The notes: a model not told the origin generated them from the sequence alone. Shown: positions 24,631-35,157, counted from the first letter of the stretch. The stretch: DNA of 64,000 bases from Lachnospiraceae bacterium 10-1 (GCA_000403495.2 KE159822.1:1-64000); one strand, 5' to 3'. Program-made: numbers and translations.

Positions 24631-27600
24631 TTGAAGGAGCAGGTATTTGATTATAACACAAGGCGGGAAATTACCAACAGGCGGAAAGCCGAGTTAGAGC
24701 AGAGAATCCGTAAACTGTCTGGAAATGACAGGGAACTGGTGCTGGAACTTTTGGAACAGCCGGGAAGAAGTGGTGAACAGATCAGAAAGATAGCAAAGCA
24801 GTTTTATGCAAATCCAGAGAAAAAGCCTTCCCAGTGGTTTGACCAGAGCGGTTTGCTGCCAATGACGCGTGTTCATAAAGGACTGCTGGATACTTTTGTG
24901 CCCGAAAACTATCAGGAGTCTTATCTTTATATCATAGATAAACTGAATCAGTTTCCTTTTTCCTACGGATGGAACAGGAGAACGGTACGTACGAAAGGCT
25001 ATGGCCCACAGATTTCACTGGTGTTTTCCCTGCTTACTACTTATGAAAAGTTATTTTATTTTGATGGAAGGCTGGAGGACTATATTTATAAGCGCTTAGA
25101 TGAGGAGAAGCTGGATTATATCAAAAATGACTGGAATTTTAACCGGAATTTCAGTCTGATTTATGCAGCGGAAATTGACAGAAAAAATCAGTCGGTAATA
25201 GATGCGTTGAAAAATTTGATTTTAAGTGAAAGTAATACTGCTTATCTGGATCGGGAGATGATTCTTGGTATTATCCGTTCCAGCAATCAGGAATTACATA
25301 AACTCCTTGGGGAGCTTTTACTTGCCGCCAGATTGCAGGAAGGTTTAAGGCAGGCAGTCTGTGAAACGATGGATGAGGGAACCAGGGAAGGATTTTTGCA
25401 CCTTTTTCAGGTGATTGAAGAAAATGATTTGATTCGTTATTCTTCGGTGAAACGCGCAGTTTCCACATGGATTGGAATTTATGATGAAAAAAATGTAGAC
25501 CGGATCAATGAAAAGCTTTTAAGGCTGATGGGGCTATGCCTGCGGGAGAGAGAATTTTGTAAGGAACAATTGCACAGTAACGACTCCATTGCTATCAGTG
25601 CAGCACTTTGGGCTCTTGGATTTAATGAGGCGGAGGACGCTGTTGAAGCGATGTTTGATCTGATCGATTATGGAACGAAAAACCAGAAGCTGACCGCATC
25701 CTTTTATAATTTAAATTTATTTGAAGATTCTTTAAAAATGAAAGCTGCCCGAAAAGTGGTTTTGGAACATACTGATGACTTAGAGCTGGTTGCAGCATAT
25801 ATGCCGGCATTTACCATGCGTCTGGGAGGCTGGATCAGAGGACTTTTGTATCAGGGACCGTCTGATTCACGGAGTATTCCCGCCCCTAAAAGGCCAGTGC
25901 TGACAGACTATTTTGCAGATAAAGAAGATGCTTTAAGACAGTATGAAAAATTCGCCAGTATCTATGAAAGGCTGCCGAAAAAAGGTCTTGTTTTTGATCC
26001 ATGCATTTTTCCCTGGTATCGGGTGGAACTTACCCCTTCCACAGTAGTTCGTCAGATGGCATTTACCGCTTATGTACTGCAGGATGAGAAAAAGATCACT
26101 TACATGGCGGGGCTATTGGGAGAAGTGGCAGGAAGCAGCTATGACAGGGGATATCTTTTAAACCTGCTTTTATACCATCCTTCCAACCAGAGACAGAGGG
26201 AATTGCTGATTCAGTATATGGGTAATGCAGAGGAGTCCACTTCTTCAAAGGCGATCAGGCTGGTAAAAAATTTGTCCTTGAGGGAGCAGGATTACCGGTT
26301 GATGGAGGATATGCTGCGGTTTAAAAGAAGCAAACTGCGCAAAGAACTTTTAGAGTTCCTTATGGGGCAGGAGGATGCGTCTATGGAAGGATGCTTAAAG
26401 CGGCTTCTGGCGGATGACAGGGAAGAGAAGCGCAGCGCAGGACTGGATTTGATGCTCCGTCTTTCAAAGAATAAGGAAAAAGAAGGCTTTTATCAGAGGG
26501 TAAAATCTCTGGCAGCAGAAATTGAGAATCCCACGGATAAAGAAAAGATTCTGCTGGAAGAAATTTTAGGAAAGGAAAAAGAGAACCTTTCGGAAAAGAA
26601 AGGATTTGGCATTTATGATCCTGATGCGCCGGTGGAAATTCCGGAGCTGAAAGAGGGAAGTGACGCCGTTAAAAAATGCATTCCATTGTCGGAGAAGGAG
26701 ATTATTTCAAAGCTTGAAAAGTTGGATGGGATATTTAGAGAAAATCGGAATTTTGAATATGAAACATCCTCCGGCGAAAAAGCCCTGCTGGGGAATAATT
26801 ATACCTGGCAGAAAAAAGAATCCGGTATGGGAAGACAGGTAAACTTTACGGAACGGTATCGGTTAAAGAATTATCCTTTGGAGGAAAAACTACGGGCTTT
26901 TTATCAGGAAGAAATTGGTGATTACGGAACTTTTATCGAATGGGAGGCAAGGTTCCTTTTGCAAAACAGAGAGCTTTATCAAAAGAGCCGGACGTTTTAT
27001 GAGGCAGTTTTCGGGAAACTTCCCTTTGCCCCTATGCCTCTTGGGCTGGAATATCAGAAGCAGATTACGAGTGTGCGTCTAAATTACCGCTATGAATTTA
27101 TGGACAGGAAGCTTTTGTTTGAGGCAGGTATACAGGCTGTGCAGGCGTTGACAAAGGTGATTCATCAAAAGAACAAGACCATCAGCTATCATTATACTGG
27201 ATGGAATAACAGAATACTGGAACAGTCCACATCCGTGAACAATCTACGGTTTTTTGACCGTTTTCTGGAAGGATTGGGGTATTGGAAAACAGAGGAGGAG
27301 TTTAAAAAAGCCTTTTATACCGCATGGAAATTCGAGTTAAAGTGCAGCGAAGACCGGGAACAGTCCCAGTTTATTCCTAATGTCCAATCCTATAACAGTT
27401 TAAATGCTTCTGCCCTGACGCCGATTACGCCTTATTGGTTTTTAAAGGCATATCATATGGAATTGATTTCAAAAGATATCTTGTTGAAATCCATTTTAAA
27501 CTACTTTAACAGAAGAAATAATTTAAAGGCGCTTACCCAGTTGGTAAAAGGGGAATATGCAAAGCCTGCAAACCGGGCTTTGTGGCGGCAGTTTTTCGGT

Positions 27601-29802
27601 GAGAACATGGCACAAAGTATAATAGAACAGGGAGAAGCACTTGTTGGAAAGGATACCTGGTGCGGCCGGCTGGTACAGGAGCTGTATGATCTGATTGTAC
27701 CGGTGATGGTGGATACGGAGTTAAGGCGTGGAGAAGCGGAAACCGTATTTTCCGGCGATATGGGAGGTATTACCTATATACAGGGGATTGCATATTTGAT
27801 TCGGATTCTTATGGCGTTGGGAAAGGATACCTTAAGCCGGGAAACATATTATTCCTGGTATTATTCTGCAAATAATACGAAAAAAGATGTGCTAAGCAGA
27901 TTGCTTAAGGCCTGTTATCCTGCCAGGGAAGAGGATGGAAAGGCGTTGGGAAAGGCATTAAAGGGCACCAGCATCAAGGTGGACCGGCTGGTGGAGGTGG
28001 CCATGTACGCGCCCCAGTGGATTGATATTATTCAGGAATATTTAGGCTGGCAGGGGTTAAAGAGCGGATGCTATTATTTTATGGCTCATATGAATGAACG
28101 GTTTGACGATCAGAAGATGGCTATGATAGCCAGGTACACACCCTTAGAGCGGGAAGAACTGCAGGAGGGTGCCTTTGACATTGACTGGTTCAGGGAAGCC
28201 TATGGAATGCTTGGAGAGAAGAATTTTGAACTGCTTTATAAGGCGGCAAAATATATTTCTGACGGGCAAAAACATTCCAGAGCAAGAAAATATGCGGATG
28301 CGGCAACAGGAAAGGTTACCTTAAAAGAGCTGCAGGAGCAGATTTTATCAAAACGAAATAAAGATCTTTTAATGAGCTATGGCTTAGTGCCTTTTAAGGA
28401 GGATCAGGAAAAGGATATGCTGGACAGATACCAGTTTATCCAAAAGTATGCAAAAGAGGCTAAGGCATTTGGCGCCCAAAGACGGGCAAGCGAATCCAAG
28501 GCAGCTCAGATTGCTCTTGTTAACTTAAGCGTTCATGGGGGATTTTCTGATGTAACCAGACTGATCTTAAAGATGGAAAGTCGGCTGGCAGAGGAGTTTG
28601 CAGCCTGTATGGAATGGACTTTAGTGGGAGATGTTGAAGTCTGTCTAAAGGTGGATGAATCAGGGAAAAGCGAAATCCTGTGCCGGAGGGATGGAAAGAT
28701 GCTGAAATCAGTTCCTTCAAGGCTTGGGAAACAAGCCCACGTGCTGGAAGTTAAGGAAGCCCATAAGAAGTTAAAGGAACAGTATATAAGGGCGAAAAAA
28801 CTGATGGAAGAGTCTATGGAAAGCGGTGCGGAATTTACCGCTTTGGAAGTGGCGGGATTAATGGAAAATCCTGTGGTCAGGGCAATTTTACAGTCACTTG
28901 TGTTTATAAGCGGAGAAAACACAGGTCTTTTGGTATGGGAAAAGAATGACATTTCCATAAAAGCATGGGATGACAATATAACGACTTTAGACGCAGAACA
29001 GAAAGTCCGCATTGCCCACCCGCTTGATCTTTACAGGATGAAAGTATGGCACCAGTATCAGAAGCTTTTGTTTGACCGGCAGATTCGTCAGCCCTTTAAG
29101 CAGGTGTTCCGTGAGTTATATGTGAAGCTGCCGGAAGAAGCAGGACTTACTGCATCAAGAATGTTTGCCGGCAATCAGATTCAGCCCCAGAAAACAGTTG
29201 GATGTCTGAGAGGCCGCAGATGGATTGCCGATTATGAGGAAGGACTTCAGAAGATTTATTATAAAGAAAATATCATTGCCAGAATTTATGCGCTGGCAGA
29301 CTGGTTTTCTCCAAGTGACGTGGAAGCGCCAACCCTGGAATGGGTGGAGTTTTCCAATCGGAAAACCTTTGAGCCGCTTACCATTTCGCAGGTGCCGGAT
29401 TTAATTTACAGTGAGGTAATGCGGGACGTGGATTTGGCAGTGAGCGTGGCTCATGCAGGTGGCGTGGATCCGGAAACCAGCCATTCAACCATTGAAATGA
29501 GGCGGGCAATTATTGCATTTAACCTGTCTTTGTTCCGGCTTACAAATGTAACCTTAAAGGACAGTCATGCGCTGATTCAGGGAAGCAGAGGCAATTACAG
29601 CGTCCACTTAGGAAGCGGCGTAATTCATCAGGAAGGCGGCGTCATGCTGAATATTCTGCCGGTGCACAGTCAGAAAAGAGGAAAGCTGTTCCTGCCCTTT
29701 GTGGATGAAGATCCAAAGACGGCAGAAATTATGTCTAAAATCGTGCTGCTGGCGGAAGATAAGAAGATAAAAGATCCTTTTATTTTAGATCAGCTTGTCT
29801 GA
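24631..29802 (+). CDS. Giant DUF4132 domain protein (MolR-like)
   Basis: The protein has 1,723 residues. The TTG start is preceded by GGAAGGATG. The first 1,300 residues are mainly helical, HEAT-like in places (ALWALGFNEAEDAVEAMFD). The C-terminal 280 residues match DUF4132, including GCLRGRRWIADYEEGLQKIY and ARIYALADWFSPSD. E. coli MolR/YehI belongs to the same broad family; the molecular function is unknown. There are no membrane segments. It is convergent with the MgtC-family gene, with one base between the stops and no terminator. Confidence 0.75.
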   Translation: MKEQVFDYNTRREITNRRKAELEQRIRKLSGNDRELVLELLEQPGRSGEQIRKIAKQFYANPEKKPSQWFDQSGLLPMTRVHKGLLDTFVPENYQESYLYIIDKLNQFPFSYGWNRRTVRTKGYGPQISLVFSLLTTYEKLFYFDGRLEDYIYKRLDEEKLDYIKNDWNFNRNFSLIYAAEIDRKNQSVIDALKNLILSESNTAYLDREMILGIIRSSNQELHKLLGELLLAARLQEGLRQAVCETMDEGTREGFLHLFQVIEENDLIRYSSVKRAVSTWIGIYDEKNVDRINEKLLRLMGLCLREREFCKEQLHSNDSIAISAALWALGFNEAEDAVEAMFDLIDYGTKNQKLTASFYNLNLFEDSLKMKAARKVVLEHTDDLELVAAYMPAFTMRLGGWIRGLLYQGPSDSRSIPAPKRPVLTDYFADKEDALRQYEKFASIYERLPKKGLVFDPCIFPWYRVELTPSTVVRQMAFTAYVLQDEKKITYMAGLLGEVAGSSYDRGYLLNLLLYHPSNQRQRELLIQYMGNAEESTSSKAIRLVKNLSLREQDYRLMEDMLRFKRSKLRKELLEFLMGQEDASMEGCLKRLLADDREEKRSAGLDLMLRLSKNKEKEGFYQRVKSLAAEIENPTDKEKILLEEILGKEKENLSEKKGFGIYDPDAPVEIPELKEGSDAVKKCIPLSEKEIISKLEKLDGIFRENRNFEYETSSGEKALLGNNYTWQKKESGMGRQVNFTERYRLKNYPLEEKLRAFYQEEIGDYGTFIEWEARFLLQNRELYQKSRTFYEAVFGKLPFAPMPLGLEYQKQITSVRLNYRYEFMDRKLLFEAGIQAVQALTKVIHQKNKTISYHYTGWNNRILEQSTSVNNLRFFDRFLEGLGYWKTEEEFKKAFYTAWKFELKCSEDREQSQFIPNVQSYNSLNASALTPITPYWFLKAYHMELISKDILLKSILNYFNRRNNLKALTQLVKGEYAKPANRALWRQFFGENMAQSIIEQGEALVGKDTWCGRLVQELYDLIVPVMVDTELRRGEAETVFSGDMGGITYIQGIAYLIRILMALGKDTLSRETYYSWYYSANNTKKDVLSRLLKACYPAREEDGKALGKALKGTSIKVDRLVEVAMYAPQWIDIIQEYLGWQGLKSGCYYFMAHMNERFDDQKMAMIARYTPLEREELQEGAFDIDWFREAYGMLGEKNFELLYKAAKYISDGQKHSRARKYADAATGKVTLKELQEQILSKRNKDLLMSYGLVPFKEDQEKDMLDRYQFIQKYAKEAKAFGAQRRASESKAAQIALVNLSVHGGFSDVTRLILKMESRLAEEFAACMEWTLVGDVEVCLKVDESGKSEILCRRDGKMLKSVPSRLGKQAHVLEVKEAHKKLKEQYIRAKKLMEESMESGAEFTALEVAGLMENPVVRAILQSLVFISGENTGLLVWEKNDISIKAWDDNITTLDAEQKVRIAHPLDLYRMKVWHQYQKLLFDRQIRQPFKQVFRELYVKLPEEAGLTASRMFAGNQIQPQKTVGCLRGRRWIADYEEGLQKIYYKENIIARIYALADWFSPSDVEAPTLEWVEFSNRKTFEPLTISQVPDLIYSEVMRDVDLAVSVAHAGGVDPETSHSTIEMRRAIIAFNLSLFRLTNVTLKDSHALIQGSRGNYSVHLGSGVIHQEGGVMLNILPVHSQKRGKLFLPFVDEDPKTAEIMSKIVLLAEDKKIKDPFILDQLV

Positions 29803-29803
29803 C

Positions 29804-30505
29804 TTAATTATAGGCATAATCAATATAAGTAACCCCTTCCAAACCGCCATAGGTTTCCACAATCTGGGAATAGGTAAGCTCTTCCGCAAAGCTTAAGGCA
29901 ATGATTGCGGAGACTGCGGTGCTTTCCGAAGTCTTTTTGGGACGTGTCATTTCCAGATGATCAATGATACAATGTTCGTTTTTGGCAAAGGCAATAAACT
30001 GACTCATGTCACTGATTTTTGCAAATTCTACATGAAGGGTGATGGATTTTAAGGCGGGGTTTAAGTGGGTATGTACGATCCGCAGCATCCTTAGAGAAAT
30101 CCATATTGCAGCGAACACAACCAGTGCGCCGGTGTAAAAGCCGGCGCCTAAAGCAAGCCCGATACATGCAACAGCCCATAACCCAGCAGCAGTAGTTAAG
30201 CCTCTTACCTGATTCTGTCTGGTGACAAGTATGGTGCCGGCGCCCAGAAAACCAATGCCGCTTATCACCTGTGCAGGAATGCGGCCGGCATCGGCAGATG
30301 AAAAATTAGTGGATAAATAAATGCCCACCATCATTGCCAGACAGGAGCCGAGACATACCACCAGATAGGTGCGGAAGCCTGCCGGACGGTGCCTTTTTTC
30401 TCTTTCATATCCTAAAATTCCACTGAGCATCATGGCAAGAAAAGTGCGCAGCAGGATAGAAGGAAATGTTAATTCTTTTAAAAAATTTATTTGTTCTAAA
30501 ATCAT
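29804..30505 (-). CDS. MgtC/SapB family membrane protein
   Basis: The protein has 233 residues. The N-terminal 130 residues form four or five membrane helices with the MgtC signature (GYEREKRHRPAGFRTYLVV, then IPAQVISGIGFLGAGTILV). The C-terminal 90 residues form an ACT-like cytoplasmic domain. Members of the family affect magnesium homeostasis, ATP synthase or acid tolerance; which applies here is not known. It stands alone. Confidence 0.88.
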   Translation of the reverse strand: MILEQINFLKELTFPSILLRTFLAMMLSGILGYEREKRHRPAGFRTYLVVCLGSCLAMMVGIYLSTNFSSADAGRIPAQVISGIGFLGAGTILVTRQNQVRGLTTAAGLWAVACIGLALGAGFYTGALVVFAAIWISLRMLRIVHTHLNPALKSITLHVEFAKISDMSQFIAFAKNEHCIIDHLEMTRPKKTSESTAVSAIIALSFAEELTYSQIVETYGGLEGVTYIDYAYN

Positions 30506-30619
30506 GAGCAGTCTCCTTATAAGTAAAGTTTATCATAGTGAAGGCTTTAACTCAAATTATTTTGTTGTGATAATAAAGGCAGTGGAAAGATAACGTAAAA
30601 GCAGACAGAAAAAAGTATA

Positions 30620-30648
30620 TTGTCAAAAAATTATCAATGTGGTATGAT
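30620..30648 (+). promoter_or_regulatory. Promoter of the panT-coaX-coaBC operon
   Basis: TTGTCA at 30620-30625, a 17-bp spacer, and TATGAT at 30643-30648. AGGAGGAA follows before the ATG at 30698. Confidence 0.75.
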
Positions 30649-30697
30649 TACACCGTATTGTATCTCATAAGAGAATAATAACAGGAGGAAACGTACC

Positions 30698-31522
30698 ATG
30701 AAAAATGAAAAAACCTATGAACTTGTGCTGACGGCACTGTTCACCGCCATTATTGTGATAATGGCATTCACTCCACTGGGATATATCCCGCTTGTTGTAA
30801 TCAATGCAACAGTCATTCATATTCCGGTTATCCTTGGAGCACTATTTTTAGGTCCAAAAAAAGGTGCATTTTTAGGATTCGTATTTGGATTAACAAGCTT
30901 TATCAACAACACATTTAAGGCAGTTACTGCCTCCGCATTTGTTTTTTCGCCAGTTTTAGCGGCAAATGTGGTAGGAATGTCAGGCGTATTTAAGAGCATG
31001 TATATCTGCTTTGTACCCAGAATTTTAGTTGGAATCATTCCTTATTTTGTGTATATTCTGATTCGCAATTTATTAAAAAGTGAACAGAAAGTATGGCGTG
31101 TTGTGATTAATGCAGTAGTATCTTTTGTCTTATTTATTTCCATTAGAGCATTTGTAAGTAATTTGATAGAAAAGGGGAATGGGGCACTTACTGGAACTTT
31201 ATCAGGTGCTGCTGTGGGAATCATTTTGTTTATTGTACTTACCATAACTGCCCATAAGAAGGCATCCTCTAGTGTTGCACTTGCCTATGCAGGTTTGACA
31301 GGTGCTTTTACCAATACGCTGTTTGTAATGAGCGGAATTTATATTTTATATAAAGATGCATATGCGCAGGCGTTAGGAATTGCAGGAGATACTGTAATTG
31401 ATGTAATCATGGGTATTATCAGTTTTAATGGCATTGTGGAAGCTGTGGTTGCCGCAATCCTGATCGCAGGTATTGGATTGGCACTTATGCAGGTAAAACC
31501 CATTAAAGGACTTAAGGAATAA
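30698..31522 (+). CDS. panT: ECF transporter S component, probable pantothenate transporter
   Basis: The protein has 274 residues with about eight hydrophobic segments. It has the N-terminal ECF S-component pattern (LVLTALFTAIIVIMAFTPLG) and VIHIPVILGALFLGPKKGA, the family-typical HIPVIIGA.xxGP motif. S components bind one vitamin and use a shared EcfAAT energising module encoded elsewhere. It is followed at once by two CoA-biosynthesis genes, so pantothenate is the likely substrate. The substrate comes from context, not from the sequence of the binding site. Confidence 0.82.
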   Translation: MKNEKTYELVLTALFTAIIVIMAFTPLGYIPLVVINATVIHIPVILGALFLGPKKGAFLGFVFGLTSFINNTFKAVTASAFVFSPVLAANVVGMSGVFKSMYICFVPRILVGIIPYFVYILIRNLLKSEQKVWRVVINAVVSFVLFISIRAFVSNLIEKGNGALTGTLSGAAVGIILFIVLTITAHKKASSSVALAYAGLTGAFTNTLFVMSGIYILYKDAYAQALGIAGDTVIDVIMGIISFNGIVEAVVAAILIAGIGLALMQVKPIKGLKE

Positions 31523-31566
31523 AAAAGAAGGGCAGAAGCAGCCTTGAAAGGAGTATGACTGTAATC

Positions 31567-32343
31567 ATGATTTTAGCAGTGGATATTGGAAATACAAACA
31601 TAGTAATCGGATGTATCGAGATGGAAAAGGTTTATTTTGTAGAACGGGTTTCCACAGATACTGCCAAAACCGAATTAGAATATGTGGTGGCGTTTAAGAC
31701 GCTTCTTGACCTGTACCAGATTAAAGTGGAAGAAATTACAGGTTCTATTATTGCATCTGTAGTGCCGCCCCTTACCAATGTTATGAAGTCTGCTATGAAT
31801 AAGCTTCTGCAAAATGAGCCATTAGTGGTAGGCCCAGGAGTGAGGACCGGGCTGAATATACTGATGGATAATCCTGGACAGGTAGGCTCCGATCTGATTG
31901 TGAATGCAGTTGCAGGATTAAAATATTATGGTGAGCCAATTATCATTATTGATATGGGAACAGCCACTACCATCAGCGTGGTTGATGAAAAGAAAAATTA
32001 TATTGGAGGTATGATTCTGCCCGGTGTGAAGGTTTCACTGGAATCGCTGGTAAATCGTACCTCCCAGCTTCCCAGGATCAGCTTGGAGGCGCCCAAAAAG
32101 ATCATCGGAAAAAATACCATTGACTGTATGAAAAGCGGAATCATTATGGGACAGGCGGCCAGTATGGATGGCATGATTGAACGGATATGGGAAGAGCTGG
32201 GCTATAGGGCAGCAGTGGTGGCGACCGGAGGTCTGGCTGGCTGCATCGTACCATACTGCAAACAGAAAATTGTCTATGACAATGAGCTGACGCTGAAAGG
32301 ACTCAATATAATTTATCATAAAAATGTGGATACACAAGCCTGA
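31567..32343 (+). CDS. coaX: Type III pantothenate kinase
   Basis: The protein has 258 residues from the ATG at 31567, where the canonical start MILAVDIGNTNIVIG begins. An ATG at 31555 is one base from the GAAAGGAG site and less likely. Motifs: the DIGNTN phosphate-1 loop, GPGVRTGLNI with NPGQVGSDLI, and IDMGTATT. It phosphorylates pantothenate with ATP in the cytoplasm, the first step of CoA synthesis. It lies second in the panT-coaX-coaBC operon. Confidence 0.95.
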   Translation: MILAVDIGNTNIVIGCIEMEKVYFVERVSTDTAKTELEYVVAFKTLLDLYQIKVEEITGSIIASVVPPLTNVMKSAMNKLLQNEPLVVGPGVRTGLNILMDNPGQVGSDLIVNAVAGLKYYGEPIIIIDMGTATTISVVDEKKNYIGGMILPGVKVSLESLVNRTSQLPRISLEAPKKIIGKNTIDCMKSGIIMGQAASMDGMIERIWEELGYRAAVVATGGLAGCIVPYCKQKIVYDNELTLKGLNIIYHKNVDTQA

Positions 32344-32363
32344 GTGAAGGAAAGGAAAGCAGG

Positions 32364-33557
32364 ATGTTAGAAGGAAAGCATATTGTACTTGGAGTGACCG
32401 GCAGCATTGCTGCCTATAAAATAGCATCACTGGCCAGCATGCTGAAAAAGCAAAAAGCAGATGTGACTGTGATTATGACGCAGAATGCTGCCAATTTTAT
32501 TAATCCGATTACTTTTGAAAGTCTCACTGGAAATAAGTGCCTAGTGGATACTTTTGACAGAAATTTTCAGCACAGTGTGGAACATGTGTCACTGGCCAAA
32601 CAGACAGATTTATTTATGATTGCGCCAGCATCTGCCAATGTAATTGCAAAGGCAGCGCATGGGATTGCTGATGATATGCTGACCACTACACTGCTTGCCT
32701 GCCAGTGTCCGAAGATCATTGCACCGGCCATGAATACCAGAATGTATCAGAATCCAATTGTACAGGATAATATAAAAATATTGGAGCGTTACGGGATGGA
32801 AGTAATTATGCCGGCGTCTGGGTATCTGGCATGCGGGGATACCGGAGAAGGAAAAATGCCAGAGCCGGAGGTTTTATTTGAATTTATTTTAAAAGGCTTA
32901 AAGACTAAGGATATGACAGGGCTGAAAGTACTTGTAACAGCAGGACCTACTATAGAAAAGCTCGATCCGGTCCGGTTTATCAGCAATCATTCTACTGGAA
33001 AAATGGGCTATGCGATTGCAAAAGCAGCAATGCGGCGCGGTGCGGAAGTTATACTGGTTACAGGAAAAACAGAATTGAAACCGCCTGTGGGAGTAAATAC
33101 CATAGATATTTTATCTGCGGCAGATATGGCACAGGCAGTAAAAGAGCACGCACCTTCCCAGGACATTATTATCAAGGCCGCTGCAGTGGCAGATTATCGC
33201 CCTAAAGATATAGCAGATGAAAAAATAAAGAAAAAAGATGACGCCATGAATATTGAGCTTGAACGCACGGAAGACATTTTAGGGTATTTGGGAGCGCATA
33301 AGATAAATGGGCAGTTTTTATGCGGTTTTTCCATGGAAACAGAGCATATGATTGAAAATTCTAAGGAAAAGCTCAAGAAAAAAAATCTGGATTTAATTGT
33401 AGCTAATAATTTAAAGCAGCAGGGAGCCGGTTTTGGAACAGATACCAATGTGGTGACTCTGATATCAAAGGAAGATACAATACAGCTTCCGATTATGAGT
33501 AAAGAGGAAGTGGCGGATGAATTATTAAGCTGCATATTAAAAGGCCTGGGCAATTAA
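32364..33557 (+). CDS. coaBC: Bifunctional phosphopantothenoylcysteine decarboxylase/synthetase
   Basis: The protein has 397 residues and is full length. The N-terminal CoaC flavoprotein domain has GVTGSIAAYK, APAMNTRMYQNP and ASGYLACGDTGEGKM with the active-site Cys. The C-terminal CoaB domain has TAGPTIEKLDPVRFISNHS and TGKMG, and the AAVADYRP motif. It makes 4'-phosphopantetheine from 4'-phosphopantothenate and cysteine. It is the last gene of the operon and is followed by a terminator. Confidence 0.96.
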   Translation: MLEGKHIVLGVTGSIAAYKIASLASMLKKQKADVTVIMTQNAANFINPITFESLTGNKCLVDTFDRNFQHSVEHVSLAKQTDLFMIAPASANVIAKAAHGIADDMLTTTLLACQCPKIIAPAMNTRMYQNPIVQDNIKILERYGMEVIMPASGYLACGDTGEGKMPEPEVLFEFILKGLKTKDMTGLKVLVTAGPTIEKLDPVRFISNHSTGKMGYAIAKAAMRRGAEVILVTGKTELKPPVGVNTIDILSAADMAQAVKEHAPSQDIIIKAAAVADYRPKDIADEKIKKKDDAMNIELERTEDILGYLGAHKINGQFLCGFSMETEHMIENSKEKLKKKNLDLIVANNLKQQGAGFGTDTNVVTLISKEDTIQLPIMSKEEVADELLSCILKGLGN

Positions 33558-33570
33558 CGCCTGGGCCTTT
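33540..33570. terminator. Terminator after coaBC
   Basis: AAAGGCCTGGGC (33540-33551) pairs with GCCTGGGCCTTT (33559-33570), with two G-T pairs. It ends in TTT and lies between convergent genes. Confidence 0.75.
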
Positions 33571-33579
33571 ACCTGACTG

Positions 33580-35130
33580 CTATGCAGTATATTTTTCAAT
33601 TAATTCAATAAATTTGTCATGATTTGCGGCAATCCATTTATCATAAGCAGCTGCCTCGGCTGAGATCATTTTCCCCAGTTCCACAAGGAAATCCGGAATT
33701 TTATCAGCTTCTATGGATTTCCCCATATCCGAGATTACTTCCTGTCCCTGTAATGGGCAGCCGCCTTCAAAGATAGCAAAGGCAGGTTTTGGTCCATCTG
33801 GTGTCTGCCTGATCCCGCCTCTGAAACCAATGGTACCGATCTGATGGGTACCGCAGGAAGAAGGACAGCCTGAAATGTGAATTTTGGGCAACACGCCGTC
33901 AGCAAAATTTTCCTTACGTACTTTTTCAATACATGCAGATAGTAGAGCAGGAGAATTGCCGATTCCTACCTGGCAGATGGAAGCACCAATGCAGGCCACG
34001 GAAGTTTCAAAGAGATTTTGTGCACCGTCAGTAGTAGCCTTAAGAACTTTTTCCGCTTCGCTGGCACTGCAGTTAATTACATAAAGACCTTCATCAGGAG
34101 TAAGGCGTATTTCAACATCTTTCATAGGTTCAATTAAATGGTATAAACAAGCTGCTTTATCAGGCGTTAAATTTCCTCCTATAGGTTGATAAAAAACTGC
34201 ATATAAACCAGCCTGCTTTTGAGAAATTATCCGCTTGTCAGCAAAAGGAATGCCTGTTTCTTTTTGGATAGGGGCTGTTTGTAAAAGCTCTGAAGGCTGA
34301 AGCGTCAGAGACTCTGATTTCATAACCTGAGAAAGCTTTTCCCTAAATGCACTGATGAGCCCATCTTTGCCCAGAGATTCCTGCATAAAGCGTGTTCTTG
34401 CTTTTCCACGGTTTTCATAATTGCCATAGGCAGTAAATGTGTTTACCATAGCTTTGAGATAATAAAGAATCTGTTCAGGAGGAGCACCCTTTGCAACGCA
34501 GATGCCAAGGCCTGGCTTAATACCTAAACCTCCTGCAATATAAACATCAAAGGTATGGTCAGCATTAGCGGTAAATCCCATGTCCCGAAAAGTAGCATGG
34601 GTATTATTTTCAGGGGAATTGGAAAAGCTGACTTTCAGCTTTCGTGGAAATTTTACCGCTTTGATAAAATTCATTAAATATTCACCGGCAGCTTCCGCAT
34701 AAGGCATTACATCAAAATGTTCATTCTGCTGGACGCCGGATAAAGGAGAAGCCATTACATTGCGGGGAAAATCACCACCGCCGCCTCTTGAGATCATGCC
34801 AGCCATCCAGGCTTTTTCTATTAACTCACATAAATCAGAAGCTTCAAGATCATGCAGCTGGATGGATTGGCAGGTGGTCATTTTTAAACGGTTTATGCCA
34901 TAAGCATCACAGTTTTCAACGATAAATTTCAAACGTTCTTTTGTGAGACGTCCGCCAGCCATGCGCAGACGCAGCATGTGCTTTTTTCCGCCTCTTTGTG
35001 CATAGCTTCCGAAGCCTCCGGAAAATGCCTTATATTCAGCAACTGTAATTTCTCCACGGTGGAACTGCATGGTTTTTTCCTTGAACTGCTCTAAGTCGGG
35101 AAGAAATTCAGCTAAATAATCTTTTGGCAT
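33580..35130 (-). CDS. Siroheme / 4Fe-4S nitrite/sulfite reductase
   Basis: The protein has 516 residues. Two ferredoxin-like half domains and two catalytic halves are present. The cluster and siroheme ligands are CIGASIC (CX5C) and GCPSSCGTHQIG (CX3C). Such enzymes do the six-electron reduction of sulfite to sulfide or nitrite to ammonia in the cytoplasm. The substrate cannot be told from the motifs. It follows the cyclic-nucleotide-domain gene by 27 bp on the same strand, so the pair is probably an operon and the upstream protein may be its regulator or electron-supply partner. Confidence 0.88.
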   Translation of the reverse strand: MPKDYLAEFLPDLEQFKEKTMQFHRGEITVAEYKAFSGGFGSYAQRGGKKHMLRLRMAGGRLTKERLKFIVENCDAYGINRLKMTTCQSIQLHDLEASDLCELIEKAWMAGMISRGGGGDFPRNVMASPLSGVQQNEHFDVMPYAEAAGEYLMNFIKAVKFPRKLKVSFSNSPENNTHATFRDMGFTANADHTFDVYIAGGLGIKPGLGICVAKGAPPEQILYYLKAMVNTFTAYGNYENRGKARTRFMQESLGKDGLISAFREKLSQVMKSESLTLQPSELLQTAPIQKETGIPFADKRIISQKQAGLYAVFYQPIGGNLTPDKAACLYHLIEPMKDVEIRLTPDEGLYVINCSASEAEKVLKATTDGAQNLFETSVACIGASICQVGIGNSPALLSACIEKVRKENFADGVLPKIHISGCPSSCGTHQIGTIGFRGGIRQTPDGPKPAFAIFEGGCPLQGQEVISDMGKSIEADKIPDFLVELGKMISAEAAAYDKWIAANHDKFIELIEKYTA

Positions 35131-35157
35131 AAAATAGATACGCTCCTTTTTGTGTGA

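Noticed and set aside
28533-29012. 159-residue minus-strand frame inside the DUF4132 gene
   Set aside because: Antisense shadow with Ser/Phe-rich random-looking composition.
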